Part shown: one piece after another, positions 17,383 to 26,900 of the stretch
How the letters are laid out: each line of letters starts with the position of its first letter
Position numbering within the stretch: the first letter of the stretch is position 1
Assembly (NCBI GenBank): GCA_018240745.1
Contig: JAFEFF010000009.1
Coordinates: 1-59,926 of the forward strand
Reading direction: 5' to 3'
DNA length: 59,926 bases
DNA from: Pseudomonadota bacterium
GTDB lineage: Bacteria; Pseudomonadota; Alphaproteobacteria; Reyranellales; Reyranellaceae
The notes under the pieces: model-generated
The model's input: the letters and a program-made list of their open reading frames with translations, nothing else
What the model was told of the DNA's origin: nothing
The model's database searches: none
Program-made: the position numbers and the translations under genes

Positions 17383-19125
17383 TTATCTCATTTCTTCGAC
17401 GGGCGTGACGCCGAAGACCTTGAGACCTGATCCTATCACAATTCCCACGGCCTGTACCAATGCGAGGCGCGCCCGCGTGAGCTCGGCATTGCCCTCGACG
17501 ATGAAGCGCAGCGACGGCTCGTCCCGGCCGCGGTTCCAGTGGGCGTGGAAGGCGGCGGCGAGGTCGTAGAGATAAAAGGCGATGCGATGGGGCTCGTGCG
17601 CCGCGGCGGCGGCCTCGACCTGGCGCGGCCATTGGGCGATCTGGTGCACCAACATGCGTTCGCCGGCATCGTCCAGATGGTCGAGAGGGGTGCTGTCCAA
17701 CCCATCGACCCCGATGCCGGCGACGCTCGCCTGCCGCATGACACTGCGACTGCGTGCATGGGCATACTGGACATACCACACTGGGTTGTCGCGTGACTGT
17801 TCTGTGGCCTTTGCCAGATCGAAGTCGAAGGGGGCGTCGTTCTTGCGGGTCAGCATGGTGAACCGCACGACGTCCGGGCCGACCTCGTCGAGCAGGTCGC
17901 GCAATGTAACGAACGTACCCGCCCGCTTGGACATGCGCACGAGTTCGCCGTTGCGCATCACGCGCACGAGCTGGCAGAGCTTTACGTCGAGCTCGCCCTG
18001 CCCCCCGGTGATGGCCCTGACCGCGGCCTTCATGCGCTTCACGTAGCCGCCATGGTCCGCGCCCCAGATGTCGATCATGTCGGCGAAGCCGCGACGGAAC
18101 TTGTCGTGATGGTAGGCGATGTCGTTGGCGAAGTAGGTCCACGAGCCGTCCGACTTCCTGAGCGGCCGGTCGACCTCGTCGCCGAACTTCGTCGCCCGGA
18201 ACAGGGTCTGCTCGCGATCCTCCCAGTCGTCGGGCTTCTGGCCCTTGGGCGGCTCGAGCCGGCCGGTATAGATCAGGCCCTGACGCGACAGCTCCTGGAA
18301 GGCCCGGTCGACCGCGCCCGCCTCGACCAGCGCCCGCTCCGACGAATAGACCTCGATATCGACGTCCATGGTCTCGAGGTCGGCCTTGATCTCGGCCATC
18401 AGGAACTCGATGGCGAAGGCGCGCATGATCGGCAGCCAGTCCGCCTCGGGCTTGTCGATCCAGCGCGCGCCGTCGCGCCTGGCGAGCGCCGCGCCGACCT
18501 CCTTCAGGTACTCGCCGGGATAGAGGCCCTCCGGGATCGTGCCGATGTGCTCGCCCAGCGCCTGCTTGTAGCGCAGGAAGGTCGAGCGCCCGAGCGTATC
18601 GACCTGCGCGCCGGCATCGTTGATGTAGTACTCCTTGGTGACGGCGTAGCCCGCTTTCGCAAGCAGGTTGGCGAGCGCATCGCCGACCACCGCGCCGCGC
18701 GCGTGCGCGACGTGCAATGGGCCGGTCGGGTTGGCCGATACGTATTCGACGTTCACCTTCCTGCCGCCGCCCATCGTCGAATCGCCGTACGCCACGCCGT
18801 CCTTCAGGCACTCGCGCAGCCGCTCGAGCCAGAACGTGTCGGTGAGCTTGAGGTTGATGAAGCCCGGCCCCGCGACCGCGCCGTCGACCACGTCGGGATT
18901 GGCCTTGAGCCGCGGCAGCAGCGCGTCGGCAATGTCGCGCGGCTTCTTCTTCGCGGCCTTGGCCAGCACCATGGCGGCATTCGTCGCAATGTCGCCGTGC
19001 GCGGCATCGCGCGGCGGCTCGGCGGTGATGGCGGAGAAATCGAGCCCGGCGGGCAATTCGCCGGCCGCCTGCATCGCGCCGAGCGCGGCCTCGATCACCT
19101 CTATGAAATGGCGGTAGGCGTTCAT
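17383..19125 (-). CDS. argS: Arginyl-tRNA synthetase
   Basis: This class I aminoacyl-tRNA synthetase has 580 residues. The N-terminal additional domain is present. The HIGH-like motif reads [18 protein letters not shown], and the KMSKS-like motif reads [17 protein letters not shown]. The anticodon-binding DALR domain covers the C-terminus, and the protein ends FGVTPVEEM. The ATG at 19125 starts [15 protein letters not shown]. It heads a run with the SPOR gene and nagZ. Confidence 0.97.
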   Translation of the reverse strand: MNAYRHFIEVIEAALGAMQAAGELPAGLDFSAITAEPPRDAAHGDIATNAAMVLAKAAKKKPRDIADALLPRLKANPDVVDGAVAGPGFINLKLTDTFWLERLRECLKDGVAYGDSTMGGGRKVNVEYVSANPTGPLHVAHARGAVVGDALANLLAKAGYAVTKEYYINDAGAQVDTLGRSTFLRYKQALGEHIGTIPEGLYPGEYLKEVGAALARRDGARWIDKPEADWLPIMRAFAIEFLMAEIKADLETMDVDIEVYSSERALVEAGAVDRAFQELSRQGLIYTGRLEPPKGQKPDDWEDREQTLFRATKFGDEVDRPLRKSDGSWTYFANDIAYHHDKFRRGFADMIDIWGADHGGYVKRMKAAVRAITGGQGELDVKLCQLVRVMRNGELVRMSKRAGTFVTLRDLLDEVGPDVVRFTMLTRKNDAPFDFDLAKATEQSRDNPVWYVQYAHARSRSVMRQASVAGIGVDGLDSTPLDHLDDAGERMLVHQIAQWPRQVEAAAAAHEPHRIAFYLYDLAAAFHAHWNRGRDEPSLRFIVEGNAELTRARLALVQAVGIVIGSGLKVFGVTPVEEMR

Positions 19126-19278
19126 GGGGCGCGGGTATTGCCTAATCCGGCGGGTTTGTCATCTGGCCGGACTCTCGAGGCCCCTTCGCCGAAAACCTTC
19201 GAGCCGCGGTTTCTTTGCGTCAGTCGCGGCCTCGCCTGCAATCGGGCTATCATCGCCTGTCACAACAGGGCGGACCGA

Positions 19279-19977
19279 ATGCCTACTCTGCAGAATCGCC
19301 ACATCGTCATCACCGGCGGAACAGGGGCCCTCGGCTCGGCCGTCGCCAGGGCCCTGGTCGAGGCCGGTGCGCTTTGCCACGTGCCGGCGATCGAGACCAG
19401 CGTGCCGGCCGATCGTTTCCCGAAGAGCGGTGTCTCGGTCACCACCCACATCGACCTGTCCGACGAGGCGGCCGTCGAGGGCTTCTACGCCAGGCTGCCG
19501 CCGCTGCATGGCGTGGTGAACATCGCCGGCGGCTTCGCCTGGGCGCCGATCGCCGACAGTCCGCTCAAGGTGCTGCAACAGCAGTTGTCGATGAACCTGG
19601 TGTCGTGCGCGCTGAGTTGCCGGGCAGCGGTCGCCAACTTCCGCAACGGCGGCCGCGGCGGGCACATCGTCAACATCACGGCGCGGCCGGCGCTCAATCC
19701 GCGCCAGGGCGCCAACATGACGGCCTATACCGCGTCGAAGGCCGCGGTCGCCGCCTTCACCGTGGCGCTCGCCGAGGAGCTCAAGGGCGACGACATCTCG
19801 GTGATTGCGCTCGCCCCCTCGACCATCGACACGCCGGCCAACCGCAAGGACATGCCCAAGGCCGACCATGCGAGCTGGGTGAAGCCCAGCGCGATCGCCG
19901 AGCTGATCGTGGCCCATCTCGGCCTCAGCGAGACGATCAACTCGGGCGCGCTGATCCCGGTCTACGGCAAGGCGTGA
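19279..19977 (+). CDS. Short-chain dehydrogenase/reductase
   Basis: The protein has 232 residues. The cofactor loop TGGTGALGSAVARALVEAG near the N-terminus replaces the usual TGxxxGxG with an extended-like variant. NIAGG stands for NNAG, and the catalytic YTASK is present. The position of the catalytic Ser reads NITARPAL, so Thr or Ala may occupy it. The ATG at 19279 is chosen because it opens the nucleotide-binding strand (HIVITGG). The 3' end overlaps the convergent SBF gene by 16 bases. The substrate is unknown. Confidence 0.87.
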   Translation: MPTLQNRHIVITGGTGALGSAVARALVEAGALCHVPAIETSVPADRFPKSGVSVTTHIDLSDEAAVEGFYARLPPLHGVVNIAGGFAWAPIADSPLKVLQQQLSMNLVSCALSCRAAVANFRNGGRGGHIVNITARPALNPRQGANMTAYTASKAAVAAFTVALAEELKGDDISVIALAPSTIDTPANRKDMPKADHASWVKPSAIAELIVAHLGLSETINSGALIPVYGKA

Positions 19978-20837
19978 GGCAGGGTGCGCGCGGCCTGCCT
20001 GTGGAACCAGCGCGCCGCGATGGCCGTCACCACCAGGGTGATCGGGACGCCGAGAGCGATCATCACCATCGTACGCGGATCCGACGTCACTGCCAGGAGC
20101 GGCGCCAAGGCGGCGCCGAGGTTTCGGGTACAGGCGCCGAGGCTGACGACGCTGCGCTGGTCGGGCTTCAGGCCGCGGCTCAGCAGGTACGATCCGACCG
20201 TCGCTCCAACGGCATAGACGAGCTGGCTGAGGATGGCGTAGCTGCCGATCGCCTCGACGAAGCCGCGCCAGTAGAGGATCACGATGGCCGCCAGCATGGC
20301 GAGGGTGGCGAGATCGGCCAGTCGCTTGACCCATCGGTGCAGGCGCTCGGCGAACACCGGCGCCTGCGCCTTGATGGCAAGTCCCGCGACCAGCGGCAGA
20401 AGCAGAAGCAGGAGCAGCGGCTTGGCGACTGTCCAGGCGCTGACCGCCAGGCCAGGCTCCAGGATCGGCAGCGCAATCGGCATGAAGATCACCGTGCCGA
20501 CGGCCGCAATCAGCATGAAGCTGGCGGCGTAGGCCAGATCTCCGCCAGCCCGGCGCACCATCATGGGCAGGAAGGGAGCAGCAGGCGCCAGGCCGATCAG
20601 ATCGAGCCCGAGCGCGTAGGGCTCGGCCATCGGTATGGCCCGAGCCAGAGCCCAGGCGAAGGCGGGGCCCAGCAGCCAGTCGAGCGACAGGACCACCACC
20701 ACGAAGCGCAGGTTGCCGAGCGGCGCCAGCGCCGCTCGGAAGTCGAGCTCGAGCCCGATGGCGGCAAGGTTGCAGACCATGAAGCCGACGATGCAGACGG
20801 GCAACGCCGCGGCTGCGAGGGACGGCAGCCACGCCAT
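19962..20837 (-). CDS. Bile acid:sodium symporter (SBF-like) membrane protein
   Basis: The protein has 291 residues and about nine to ten hydrophobic helices. The fold hallmarks are the early GLELDF segment, GLAPAAPFLPMMVRRAGGD, and the late CTRNLGAALAPLL crossover motif typical of SBF/BASS transporters. Substrates in the family range from bile acids to pantoate and other organic anions; none can be assigned here. It starts three bases after DUF2254 ends, so both are in one operon with DUF2252. Confidence 0.82.
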   Translation of the reverse strand: MAWLPSLAAAALPVCIVGFMVCNLAAIGLELDFRAALAPLGNLRFVVVVLSLDWLLGPAFAWALARAIPMAEPYALGLDLIGLAPAAPFLPMMVRRAGGDLAYAASFMLIAAVGTVIFMPIALPILEPGLAVSAWTVAKPLLLLLLLPLVAGLAIKAQAPVFAERLHRWVKRLADLATLAMLAAIVILYWRGFVEAIGSYAILSQLVYAVGATVGSYLLSRGLKPDQRSVVSLGACTRNLGAALAPLLAVTSDPRTMVMIALGVPITLVVTAIAARWFHRQAARTLPHALP

Positions 20838-20840
20838 CGG

Positions 20841-22115
20841 CTACCGCGAGGCCGAGCCGAGACCCTGCAGGTCCGGCACCCTGGCAAGAGCGAGATCCCG
20901 CGGCGCCATGTGAAGCTGCTCGAGCGCCCAATCGAGCAGCTCCAGCTCCTCGCGCAATGCCGGCACCCGGGCTTCCGGCAGCGTGCGCATCAGGTTCTCC
21001 AGCATGGCCCGTAGCCGGCGCGCGACCTGGAAGTTCGAGGCGCCGTAGAGACGGATTTCGCGGCAGGCAAGTGCGACGAAGTCCTCCCAGTTGGGTGTCC
21101 TCAGGACCAGCCGTATCGCACCGCCGGCGTCGCGGATGACATCGTCATGGAGATGACGCCGGCCGACCGCCCGCAGCAACCGATGCAACTGGTCGATCGC
21201 GAGCACTGCGGTGGTGGGGTCGTTGATCGCGCTCGACAGGGCCTTGATGGCGACGTCGACGATGACGCGGAAGGCGAAGGTGGCGTCCTGCTCGAGGGTG
21301 CGCTCCGGCCCGAACGCCACGGCCGCACGCAGCACCTCGTCATCAACCTCGGCTGCACCCGCGTGGAGCCGGAAGATCGGCTCGCCCACGGCCACGAAGT
21401 CGCCGACCCGGTGGGTGAATTCGATGATGCCGTCAGCCCGCGCGGCTTCGCGGCTCAGCCGCCGGAGATCGACCGCCAGGACGATTCCCGAGGTACCCCT
21501 GTGCTGGACCTCGCGGCTGGCCGGGCCCAGGGCCGGCAAGGGCGGGGATGGCGTGTGGATGCCCTCGATCGGCGCGGGATAGACCTGCTCCAGCACTGCG
21601 AGCCCCGCTTCGCCGATGCGCCAGACGATGCTGACCGGCCGCAGCAAGCGGGCGGCATAGTCGATCAGATAGAGGAAGGCCGCGATCGAGACACCCGTCA
21701 GAACCAGGGCGGCCGTGAGCAGCAGGTAGGGAACGGTGTCATGGGTGCGGACGAGGACGCCGACATTGAACGCCATGGTCAGCACGAACAGGGCCACGAT
21801 CAGGCGGATCGGATTGTCGCGCAGAAGAGTGGTGGCGATGATGCGCGGCGTCAGTTGGGCGCTCGCCACCTGGATCGCCACCAGCAGCGAGCTGAAGGTG
21901 AAGACGATGAAGGACAGCATCGCCGCAATGAAGACCTCGAGGCCGCTTTGCGCGACCTCGGGCGACAGCGTCCAGTGCCACGTCCAACCGAGCCAGTCGT
22001 CGAGGCGGCCCAGCGCGCGGATCAGGATCAGGGAAACGACGTAGCCCGCCAGCGGCGCGATCCACATCGACGACCGCAGGTAGCTCCACAGAGCGTATCG
22101 TCGACTCCACTGCAC
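20841..22115 (-). CDS. DUF2254 family membrane protein
   Basis: The protein has 424 residues in the form used. Four membrane helices occupy the first half (ALWSYLRSSMWIAPLAGYVV, LEVFIAAMLSFIVFTFSSLLVA, LIVALFVLTMAFNVGVLV, LLLTAALVLTGVSIAAFLYL), and a soluble C-terminal half contains DVAIKALSSAINDPTTAVLAIDQL, the DUF2254 hallmark. The GTG at 22115 gives a 19-base gap from DUF2252; an upstream frame would run into it, and an ATG at 22067 is possible. The function is unknown. It is the middle gene of the DUF2252-DUF2254-SBF run. Confidence 0.83.
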   Translation of the reverse strand: MQWSRRYALWSYLRSSMWIAPLAGYVVSLILIRALGRLDDWLGWTWHWTLSPEVAQSGLEVFIAAMLSFIVFTFSSLLVAIQVASAQLTPRIIATTLLRDNPIRLIVALFVLTMAFNVGVLVRTHDTVPYLLLTAALVLTGVSIAAFLYLIDYAARLLRPVSIVWRIGEAGLAVLEQVYPAPIEGIHTPSPPLPALGPASREVQHRGTSGIVLAVDLRRLSREAARADGIIEFTHRVGDFVAVGEPIFRLHAGAAEVDDEVLRAAVAFGPERTLEQDATFAFRVIVDVAIKALSSAINDPTTAVLAIDQLHRLLRAVGRRHLHDDVIRDAGGAIRLVLRTPNWEDFVALACREIRLYGASNFQVARRLRAMLENLMRTLPEARVPALREELELLDWALEQLHMAPRDLALARVPDLQGLGSASR

Positions 22116-22134
22116 GGTCGCCGTTACCCTCGCC

Positions 22135-23553
22135 TCAGGACCCGATGACAGCCTTGATGCGGCCCTGCCGGACGGCCTTGACGAAGGCTCGATGGTCGCG
22201 CTGGGTCTGGTCCGCATATTCCTGGGCGAATTCCTGCATGGCGTCGTCGAATGCCGAGCCGGATCCCATGTAGCCCGCGATCATGGCGGCGTCGCCCGAG
22301 CGTGCATGCGCCCGCGCCAGTGCCCAGGCGCATACCCGGCCGTAGGCCCTGAGGTCCGCCGCGTCGAAGTCCTCGATGATGGCGCTGGTCTTCATGTCGC
22401 GCAGTTGGCGCACGTAGTAGTCGCGCCCGTTGGCGCCGCGGCCCCAACCGAGGAAGAGGTCGCTGGCCGACTGCATCAGCCGCTGTCCGGCCACCACGCG
22501 CTGGCCGTGATGCGCATGCTCGCTCTTGCCGACATAGGGCTCGAGAACGGAAGTTCCGGCCTCCTTGACCTGCAGAAAGAGCGGATCGTCGCTCGAGGCC
22601 ATGAACAGGGCGATCGCGCACTGCGTCCCGACGCTGCCGACACCCACCACCTTCATCGCCAGATCGCAGAATGCAAAGCGGTCGAACAGGACGCGCACAT
22701 GCTCGGCCAGCGAGGCGCGGTAGCTCTCGAAGCCCTCCCGGTAGCGCGATTGCAGGCCAGGCGCGGTCTCCGCGGTGGGATGGAAGATCAGCGGCGGATC
22801 GTCGGCGATGGTCGGCGCCGTGCCGCGATGCTCGACGAACTTGGGGAACAGGAATTCCGGCGTGTTCTTCTCGCGCACCTTCTTCAGCCGTTCCTCGACT
22901 CGCTGGCGCGTCTCTTCGGTTTCCATCTCCTGCAGGAACCGCTCGACGTCGATGGCGTCGTACCAGACGTCGAGGGCGCGCATCGCGCCATAGTCCGCCA
23001 TGCGCTCGCGATAGGAACGCGCGGTGGCAGCGACCGCGCGCGCGGTATCACTCTCGGCCAGGCGGATATGGCGGCCCGCGAGGACCACGCTCGCCACCAG
23101 CCGCTTGAGATCCCATTCCCAGGGGCCCGGCAGGGTTTCGTCGAAGTCGTTGATGTCGAAGATGACCCGGCGCTCCGGAGTGGCAAATCCTCCGAAGTTC
23201 AACAGGTGCGCATCGCCGCAGGCCTGCACCTTGATGCCCGACACCGGCATGGTGGCGAGATCGGCCGCCATGACACACGTCGAGCCGCGGTAGAAGGCGA
23301 ACGGCGAAGCCATCATGCGGCCGTAGCGGATCGGGATGAGATCGGGTTGGCGGCCGGTATTGGAGTCGTTCAGCAGGTCGATCGGATCGCGCCGATCCTT
23401 GGGGGCTTCCCAGTGGCTTTGAGCGCCGCGCGGCACGACCTCGCGCAGCGCCTTGCCTTCGGTCCGGCGCTCATCGGCCGAGCGGTACTGCGGCTCGCCC
23501 GCACTGCCGGTCTCGGCTCGTTCCGGCTGGGTGGCAATCGTCCCCTGGTCCAC
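22135..23553 (-). CDS. DUF2252 family protein
   Basis: The soluble protein has 472 residues. The GTG start at 23553 has GGGAG eight bases upstream. Family marks are LIPIRYGRMMASPFAFYRG, then VQACGDAHLLNFGGFATPERRVIFDINDFDETLPGPWEWDLKRL. The HLLNFG and DINDFDE pair resembles the catalytic and metal-binding residues of kinase-fold phosphotransferases such as aminoglycoside kinases, but no substrate is known. An FNR-type box lies 53 bases upstream. It heads the operon with DUF2254 and SBF. Confidence 0.88.
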   Translation of the reverse strand: MDQGTIATQPERAETGSAGEPQYRSADERRTEGKALREVVPRGAQSHWEAPKDRRDPIDLLNDSNTGRQPDLIPIRYGRMMASPFAFYRGSTCVMAADLATMPVSGIKVQACGDAHLLNFGGFATPERRVIFDINDFDETLPGPWEWDLKRLVASVVLAGRHIRLAESDTARAVAATARSYRERMADYGAMRALDVWYDAIDVERFLQEMETEETRQRVEERLKKVREKNTPEFLFPKFVEHRGTAPTIADDPPLIFHPTAETAPGLQSRYREGFESYRASLAEHVRVLFDRFAFCDLAMKVVGVGSVGTQCAIALFMASSDDPLFLQVKEAGTSVLEPYVGKSEHAHHGQRVVAGQRLMQSASDLFLGWGRGANGRDYYVRQLRDMKTSAIIEDFDAADLRAYGRVCAWALARAHARSGDAAMIAGYMGSGSAFDDAMQEFAQEYADQTQRDHRAFVKAVRQGRIKAVIGS

Positions 23554-23605
23554 TGGTTGGCTCCCGTCTTCCTGGTAACATCACCACACGGCGCGCACTG
23601 GAACC

Positions 23606-23619
23606 TTGATGCAAGTCAA
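23606..23619. promoter_or_regulatory. FNR/FixK-type box before DUF2252
   Basis: TTGATGCAAGTCAA has nine of ten matches to TTGAT-N4-ATCAA and satisfies the TTGAY-N4-RTCAA form. Its edge is 53 bases before the DUF2252 start. Confidence 0.65.
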
Positions 23620-23638
23620 CGGCGGCCCGTCGGGGCTG

Positions 23639-24733
23639 TCAGTTGGCCGGGACGGTGACCACGGGAGGCGCCGATCGGACGCCGACGTCGGAAATCGAGA
23701 ACAGCAGCATCACCGCGCCGAAAATCGACTTGGAGCGGAAATCGGTGTCGGCGATCCAGAACCAGCGGCCCTTGTAGGGAACGGCGACGTAGGCATCCGC
23801 AGGCGGTGCCGGACCGCTCAAGATGTTGAGAAGGGGCGCGCTCCCCTCCTCCTGCCGGGCGGTGCTCCCTCCGGGCGCGGCGCGGCCGGCGACGATGTCG
23901 GCCTCGGGGACCTGCGCCAGCAGGCCGAGCTCCAGCATGATCTGGAGCATCGACCGCGTGGTCAGCGAGATCTCGTCGCCCTTGCCCGGGCCGCCGCCGT
24001 AGTACACCGGGTAGCTTCGGGTATGGCCCGACAGCCGCAGGATGGATCGCAGCTCGTCGATCTTCGCGGCGATCTCGGCCGACGGAACGGCCGGCGGAAA
24101 ACTGACGACCGAGGACTCCGCGCTGTCCTTGCCGCGCTCGATGCGGATCTGGAAGGCGTTGGCGAGCTGCAGCTCATAGAGAAGCTGGCCAAGCCGCTCG
24201 AAGCGCGGATCGGCCGGGCGCTTCAGGCCCGGGCGGCGCGATTCATTGGCGATGCCGTTGATGGAATCGACGGCGATCTCCATCACGACGGTGGCCGAGT
24301 AGCCCGACTGCAGGAGGAACAGCACGGCGCTCGGCGGGATCGGGCTCATCAGCTTCTTGATGAAATCGGTGCCGGTGAGCGGCGCATACATCACGGTCGG
24401 CCGGTCGATGTAGGTACCCGAGGCGCCCGCCGTGCCGGCCACCGCTGCAGGGCCGCCGACGGCCGTGGTTATGTAATTCTGGGCGGCGACGCCGGCGCTG
24501 ATGGTCGTCTGCACCTGGTAGCCCGCGATCACCTGGCCGACTTCGAGGAAGACCGGGAAGTCGGCGTAGCGCAGCTTCACGATGTTGAGCAGGGTTTGCT
24601 GCTTCCACGAATCGCCGATCGCCGCGCCGTAGTCGCTGCGGTCGCGCGGCACCGTGGCCGGGCCGATGCTGGTGCACCCGCCCATGACGGCAAGCGCGGC
24701 TGCGGCAAGCCCGATCGCACCGGCCCGGGTCAT
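23639..24733 (-). CDS. Lipoprotein of unknown function
   Basis: The ATG at 24733 starts a lipoprotein signal (TRAGAIGLAAAALAVMGG-C). The mature protein has about 345 residues without further membrane helices. Visible stretches are QQTLLNIVKLRYADFPVFLEVGQVIAGY near the N-terminus and PYKGRWFWIADTDFRSKSIFGAVMLLFSISD near the C-terminus. The latter looks like a conserved domain, but I cannot name the family. It starts 63 bases after the FNR-like gene on the same strand and may be cotranscribed with it. A longer open frame (to 24796) is disfavoured because it would hide the signal. Confidence 0.8.
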   Translation of the reverse strand: MTRAGAIGLAAAALAVMGGCTSIGPATVPRDRSDYGAAIGDSWKQQTLLNIVKLRYADFPVFLEVGQVIAGYQVQTTISAGVAAQNYITTAVGGPAAVAGTAGASGTYIDRPTVMYAPLTGTDFIKKLMSPIPPSAVLFLLQSGYSATVVMEIAVDSINGIANESRRPGLKRPADPRFERLGQLLYELQLANAFQIRIERGKDSAESSVVSFPPAVPSAEIAAKIDELRSILRLSGHTRSYPVYYGGGPGKGDEISLTTRSMLQIMLELGLLAQVPEADIVAGRAAPGGSTARQEEGSAPLLNILSGPAPPADAYVAVPYKGRWFWIADTDFRSKSIFGAVMLLFSISDVGVRSAPPVVTVPAN

Positions 24734-24796
24734 CGCGATGCCGCGCCGTCCGGATTTGTGCGCCTCCCCATTCGTCGTCCAGTCCCCCCACGGCAC

Positions 24797-25624
24797 CTAT
24801 GAGTCGGCAGCGCTCCGCGTTGCGCTCGGTCGCTTGGCGGACCCGGAAATGCCAGCCAACGCAGCATGATCCAGGATGGCAACGCCACCATTTTTTTCGA
24901 TGGCGATGATCTTCTGCTGCTCAAATCCGGTGAGGGCGCGGCTTACCGTCTCGATCCGCATTCCGAGATAGTCCGCAACGTCCGCCCTTCGCATCGGCAA
25001 TGCGCCCGGGAGGAACGGCATATGCCGCGCCTCGAAGGCGACGGTCATGTCACAAAGGAACTTCGCTACCCTGGCCCTGGTTGCGAGTTGCCCAAGCGAG
25101 GCCATGTGCAATCCGGTTTCCGTCGTCACGGTCGACAATTCCCTTCGCGTCGCTTCGGCGACGTCGGTATCGTGCTGAACGAGGGCGTCGAAGCGTTGGC
25201 GCGGAAAGCTGCAGACCACCACTTCGGTGATCGCCTCTCCATCGAAGGAGTATCGCCCGTTGGCGGCCAGATAGCCGCAGATGTCGCCTGGGAGAGCAAA
25301 TCTCACGATTTGGCGCTGTCCACTCTCGAGCGAGCGCGAGATCGCGACCATCCCGGACCGCACTTTGAAGATCGGTCCCAGTTCCCCATCGGCCCTGAAC
25401 AGAAATTCGCGCTCCGACCATCGCCGCCGAGAGCCGGCATGGAAGAGATTGGACAGCCGCTGCCCTTCGAGAACGCCGCAGACGTTGGTCGCTCGTCCTG
25501 CGCATGTGGCACACGGCAACGAAGCATCGATCTGCTCGACGCTCTGCGTCGGTGGTCGCTCGAGCAAAGCGGGCGCAATCTTGTGCTCGGGTCCACCGGG
25601 CTGATTTCGCGACTGATATTTCAT
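24797..25624 (-). CDS. FNR/FixK-type regulator with candidate Fe-S cysteines
   Basis: The 275-residue Crp/Fnr protein has C38-x2-C41-x7-C49 at the N-terminus and C138 in EVVVCSF. This arrangement matches FNR/FnrN proteins that bind an oxygen-labile 4Fe-4S cluster. The cyclic-nucleotide fold spans about 60-150. The helix-turn-helix is MRRADVADYLGMRIETVSR; the recognition helix has E225-xx-S228-R229, the residues that read TTGAT half-sites. The ATG at 25624 is used because the frame upstream merges into dgt. A TTGACCTGTATCAA box lies 38 bases upstream, suggesting autoregulation. Confidence 0.9.
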   Translation of the reverse strand: MKYQSRNQPGGPEHKIAPALLERPPTQSVEQIDASLPCATCAGRATNVCGVLEGQRLSNLFHAGSRRRWSEREFLFRADGELGPIFKVRSGMVAISRSLESGQRQIVRFALPGDICGYLAANGRYSFDGEAITEVVVCSFPRQRFDALVQHDTDVAEATRRELSTVTTETGLHMASLGQLATRARVAKFLCDMTVAFEARHMPFLPGALPMRRADVADYLGMRIETVSRALTGFEQQKIIAIEKNGGVAILDHAALAGISGSAKRPSATRSAADS

Positions 25625-25661
25625 GCAACCTGACGCTTGCTCTGCCCCAGACGGGCGTGCG

Positions 25662-25675
25662 TTGACCTGTATCAA
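25662..25675. promoter_or_regulatory. FNR/FixK-type box before the FNR-like gene
   Basis: TTGACCTGTATCAA fits TTGAC-N4-ATCAA, the form bound by alphaproteobacterial FixK and FNR proteins. It lies in the 77-base gap between dgt and the regulator gene, 38 bases before the ATG, close enough for either activation or autorepression. Confidence 0.7.
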
Positions 25676-25701
25676 GAGAAATCTCCGGGAGAAAGCCTCC
25701 C

Positions 25702-26889
25702 TCACGACCACAAATCGAACAGCCGCTTGTGCTCGTCGAGGGCGAAGCGGTCGGTCATGCCGGCGATGTAGTCGGCGACGATGCGGGCGCGGGCGGCGCG
25801 TTCCGCCGCCTCGGCGCGCTCGCGCCACGGGGGCGGCAGGCAGTTGGGCTCGGCGAACAGCAGACCGAACAGGTCCATCACCACGCGGCGCGCCTTGGAA
25901 TGCGAGCGGTTGAGCAGCCAGTGCTCGTACATGCGCGTATAGAGAAACTTCTTCACCGTGCGATCGGTCGCCGTCATCGGCTCGGAGAAGGCGACGACCG
26001 ACCGGCCGAGCGCGCGGATGTCGGCCACCGACTTCGGCTCGGCCTCGGCGAGGCGGCGGCGGGTCTCGGCCAGCACGTCCTCGACCATGGCGTTGATCAT
26101 GCGCCGGATCGCCTCGTGGATCAGCCGCGGCTGGGCAATCCCGGGATACTGCCGCTCGACCTTGACGAACATCTCGCCGACCAGCGGCAGGCGACGCAGG
26201 TCGGCGATCTCGAACAGCCCGGCCCGCAGGCCGTCGTCGATGTCGTGGTTGTTGTAGGCAATGTCGTCGCTCAGCGCTGCGACCTGCGCCTCCGGCCCGG
26301 CATAGCCCTCGAGCTCGAGGTCGTGGTCGCGGCAGTACTCGACGATGGCGGCCGGCAGATCGGTCAGCACGCGGCCATCCTTGAGCAGTGGGCCATTGTG
26401 CTTGACCGCGCCCTCGAGGGTCTCCCACGTGAGGTTCAGCCCGTTGAACTCTGCATAGCGCTCCTCCAGCTTGGTCAGGATGCGCAGGGTCTGGGCATTG
26501 TGGTCGAAGCCGCCGAACGGCTTCATCGCCGCGTGCAGCGCCTCTTCGCCCGCATGGCCGAACGGCGTGTGACCGAGATCGTGCGCCAGCGCCACCGCCT
26601 CGCCGAGATCCTCGTCGAGCCGAAGCGTGCGGCAGATCGTGCGGGCGATCTGCGCCACCTCGAGCGAATGGGTCAGCCGCGTCCGGTAGTGGTCGCCCTC
26701 GTGATAGACGAAGACCTGCGTCTTGTGCTTCAGCCGCCGGAATGCGGTCGAATGGATGATCCGGTCGCGGTCGCGCTGGAACGGGCTGCGGGTCGGGTCC
26801 TCCCGCTCGGCATGCAGGCGGCCGCGGGCCTCCCAGGGGAGCGTCGCGTAGGGCGCAAGCGGTTGAGGGCGCCAGGACTCTTCGGCCAT
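25702..26889 (-). CDS. dgt: Deoxyguanosinetriphosphate triphosphohydrolase-like protein
   Basis: This HD-domain enzyme splits dNTPs into nucleoside and triphosphate. The metal site appears as RTRLTHSLEVAQIAR and ALAHDLGHTPFGHAGEEAL (HD pair), with the third part in ALSDDIAYNNHDIDDGL. The RSPFQRDRDRIIHSTAFRRLKHKTQVF opening is typical. The 395-residue length fits the short alphaproteobacterial group. The start is ATG at 26889, eleven bases from the TerC-like gene upstream. Confidence 0.93.
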   Translation of the reverse strand: MAEESWRPQPLAPYATLPWEARGRLHAEREDPTRSPFQRDRDRIIHSTAFRRLKHKTQVFVYHEGDHYRTRLTHSLEVAQIARTICRTLRLDEDLGEAVALAHDLGHTPFGHAGEEALHAAMKPFGGFDHNAQTLRILTKLEERYAEFNGLNLTWETLEGAVKHNGPLLKDGRVLTDLPAAIVEYCRDHDLELEGYAGPEAQVAALSDDIAYNNHDIDDGLRAGLFEIADLRRLPLVGEMFVKVERQYPGIAQPRLIHEAIRRMINAMVEDVLAETRRRLAEAEPKSVADIRALGRSVVAFSEPMTATDRTVKKFLYTRMYEHWLLNRSHSKARRVVMDLFGLLFAEPNCLPPPWRERAEAAERAARARIVADYIAGMTDRFALDEHKRLFDLWS

Positions 26890-26900
26890 CCCTCGTGTGT

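Noticed and set aside
18052..19278. Extended frame before the SDR
   Set aside because: It runs antisense over argS; the nucleotide-binding domain starts at 19279.
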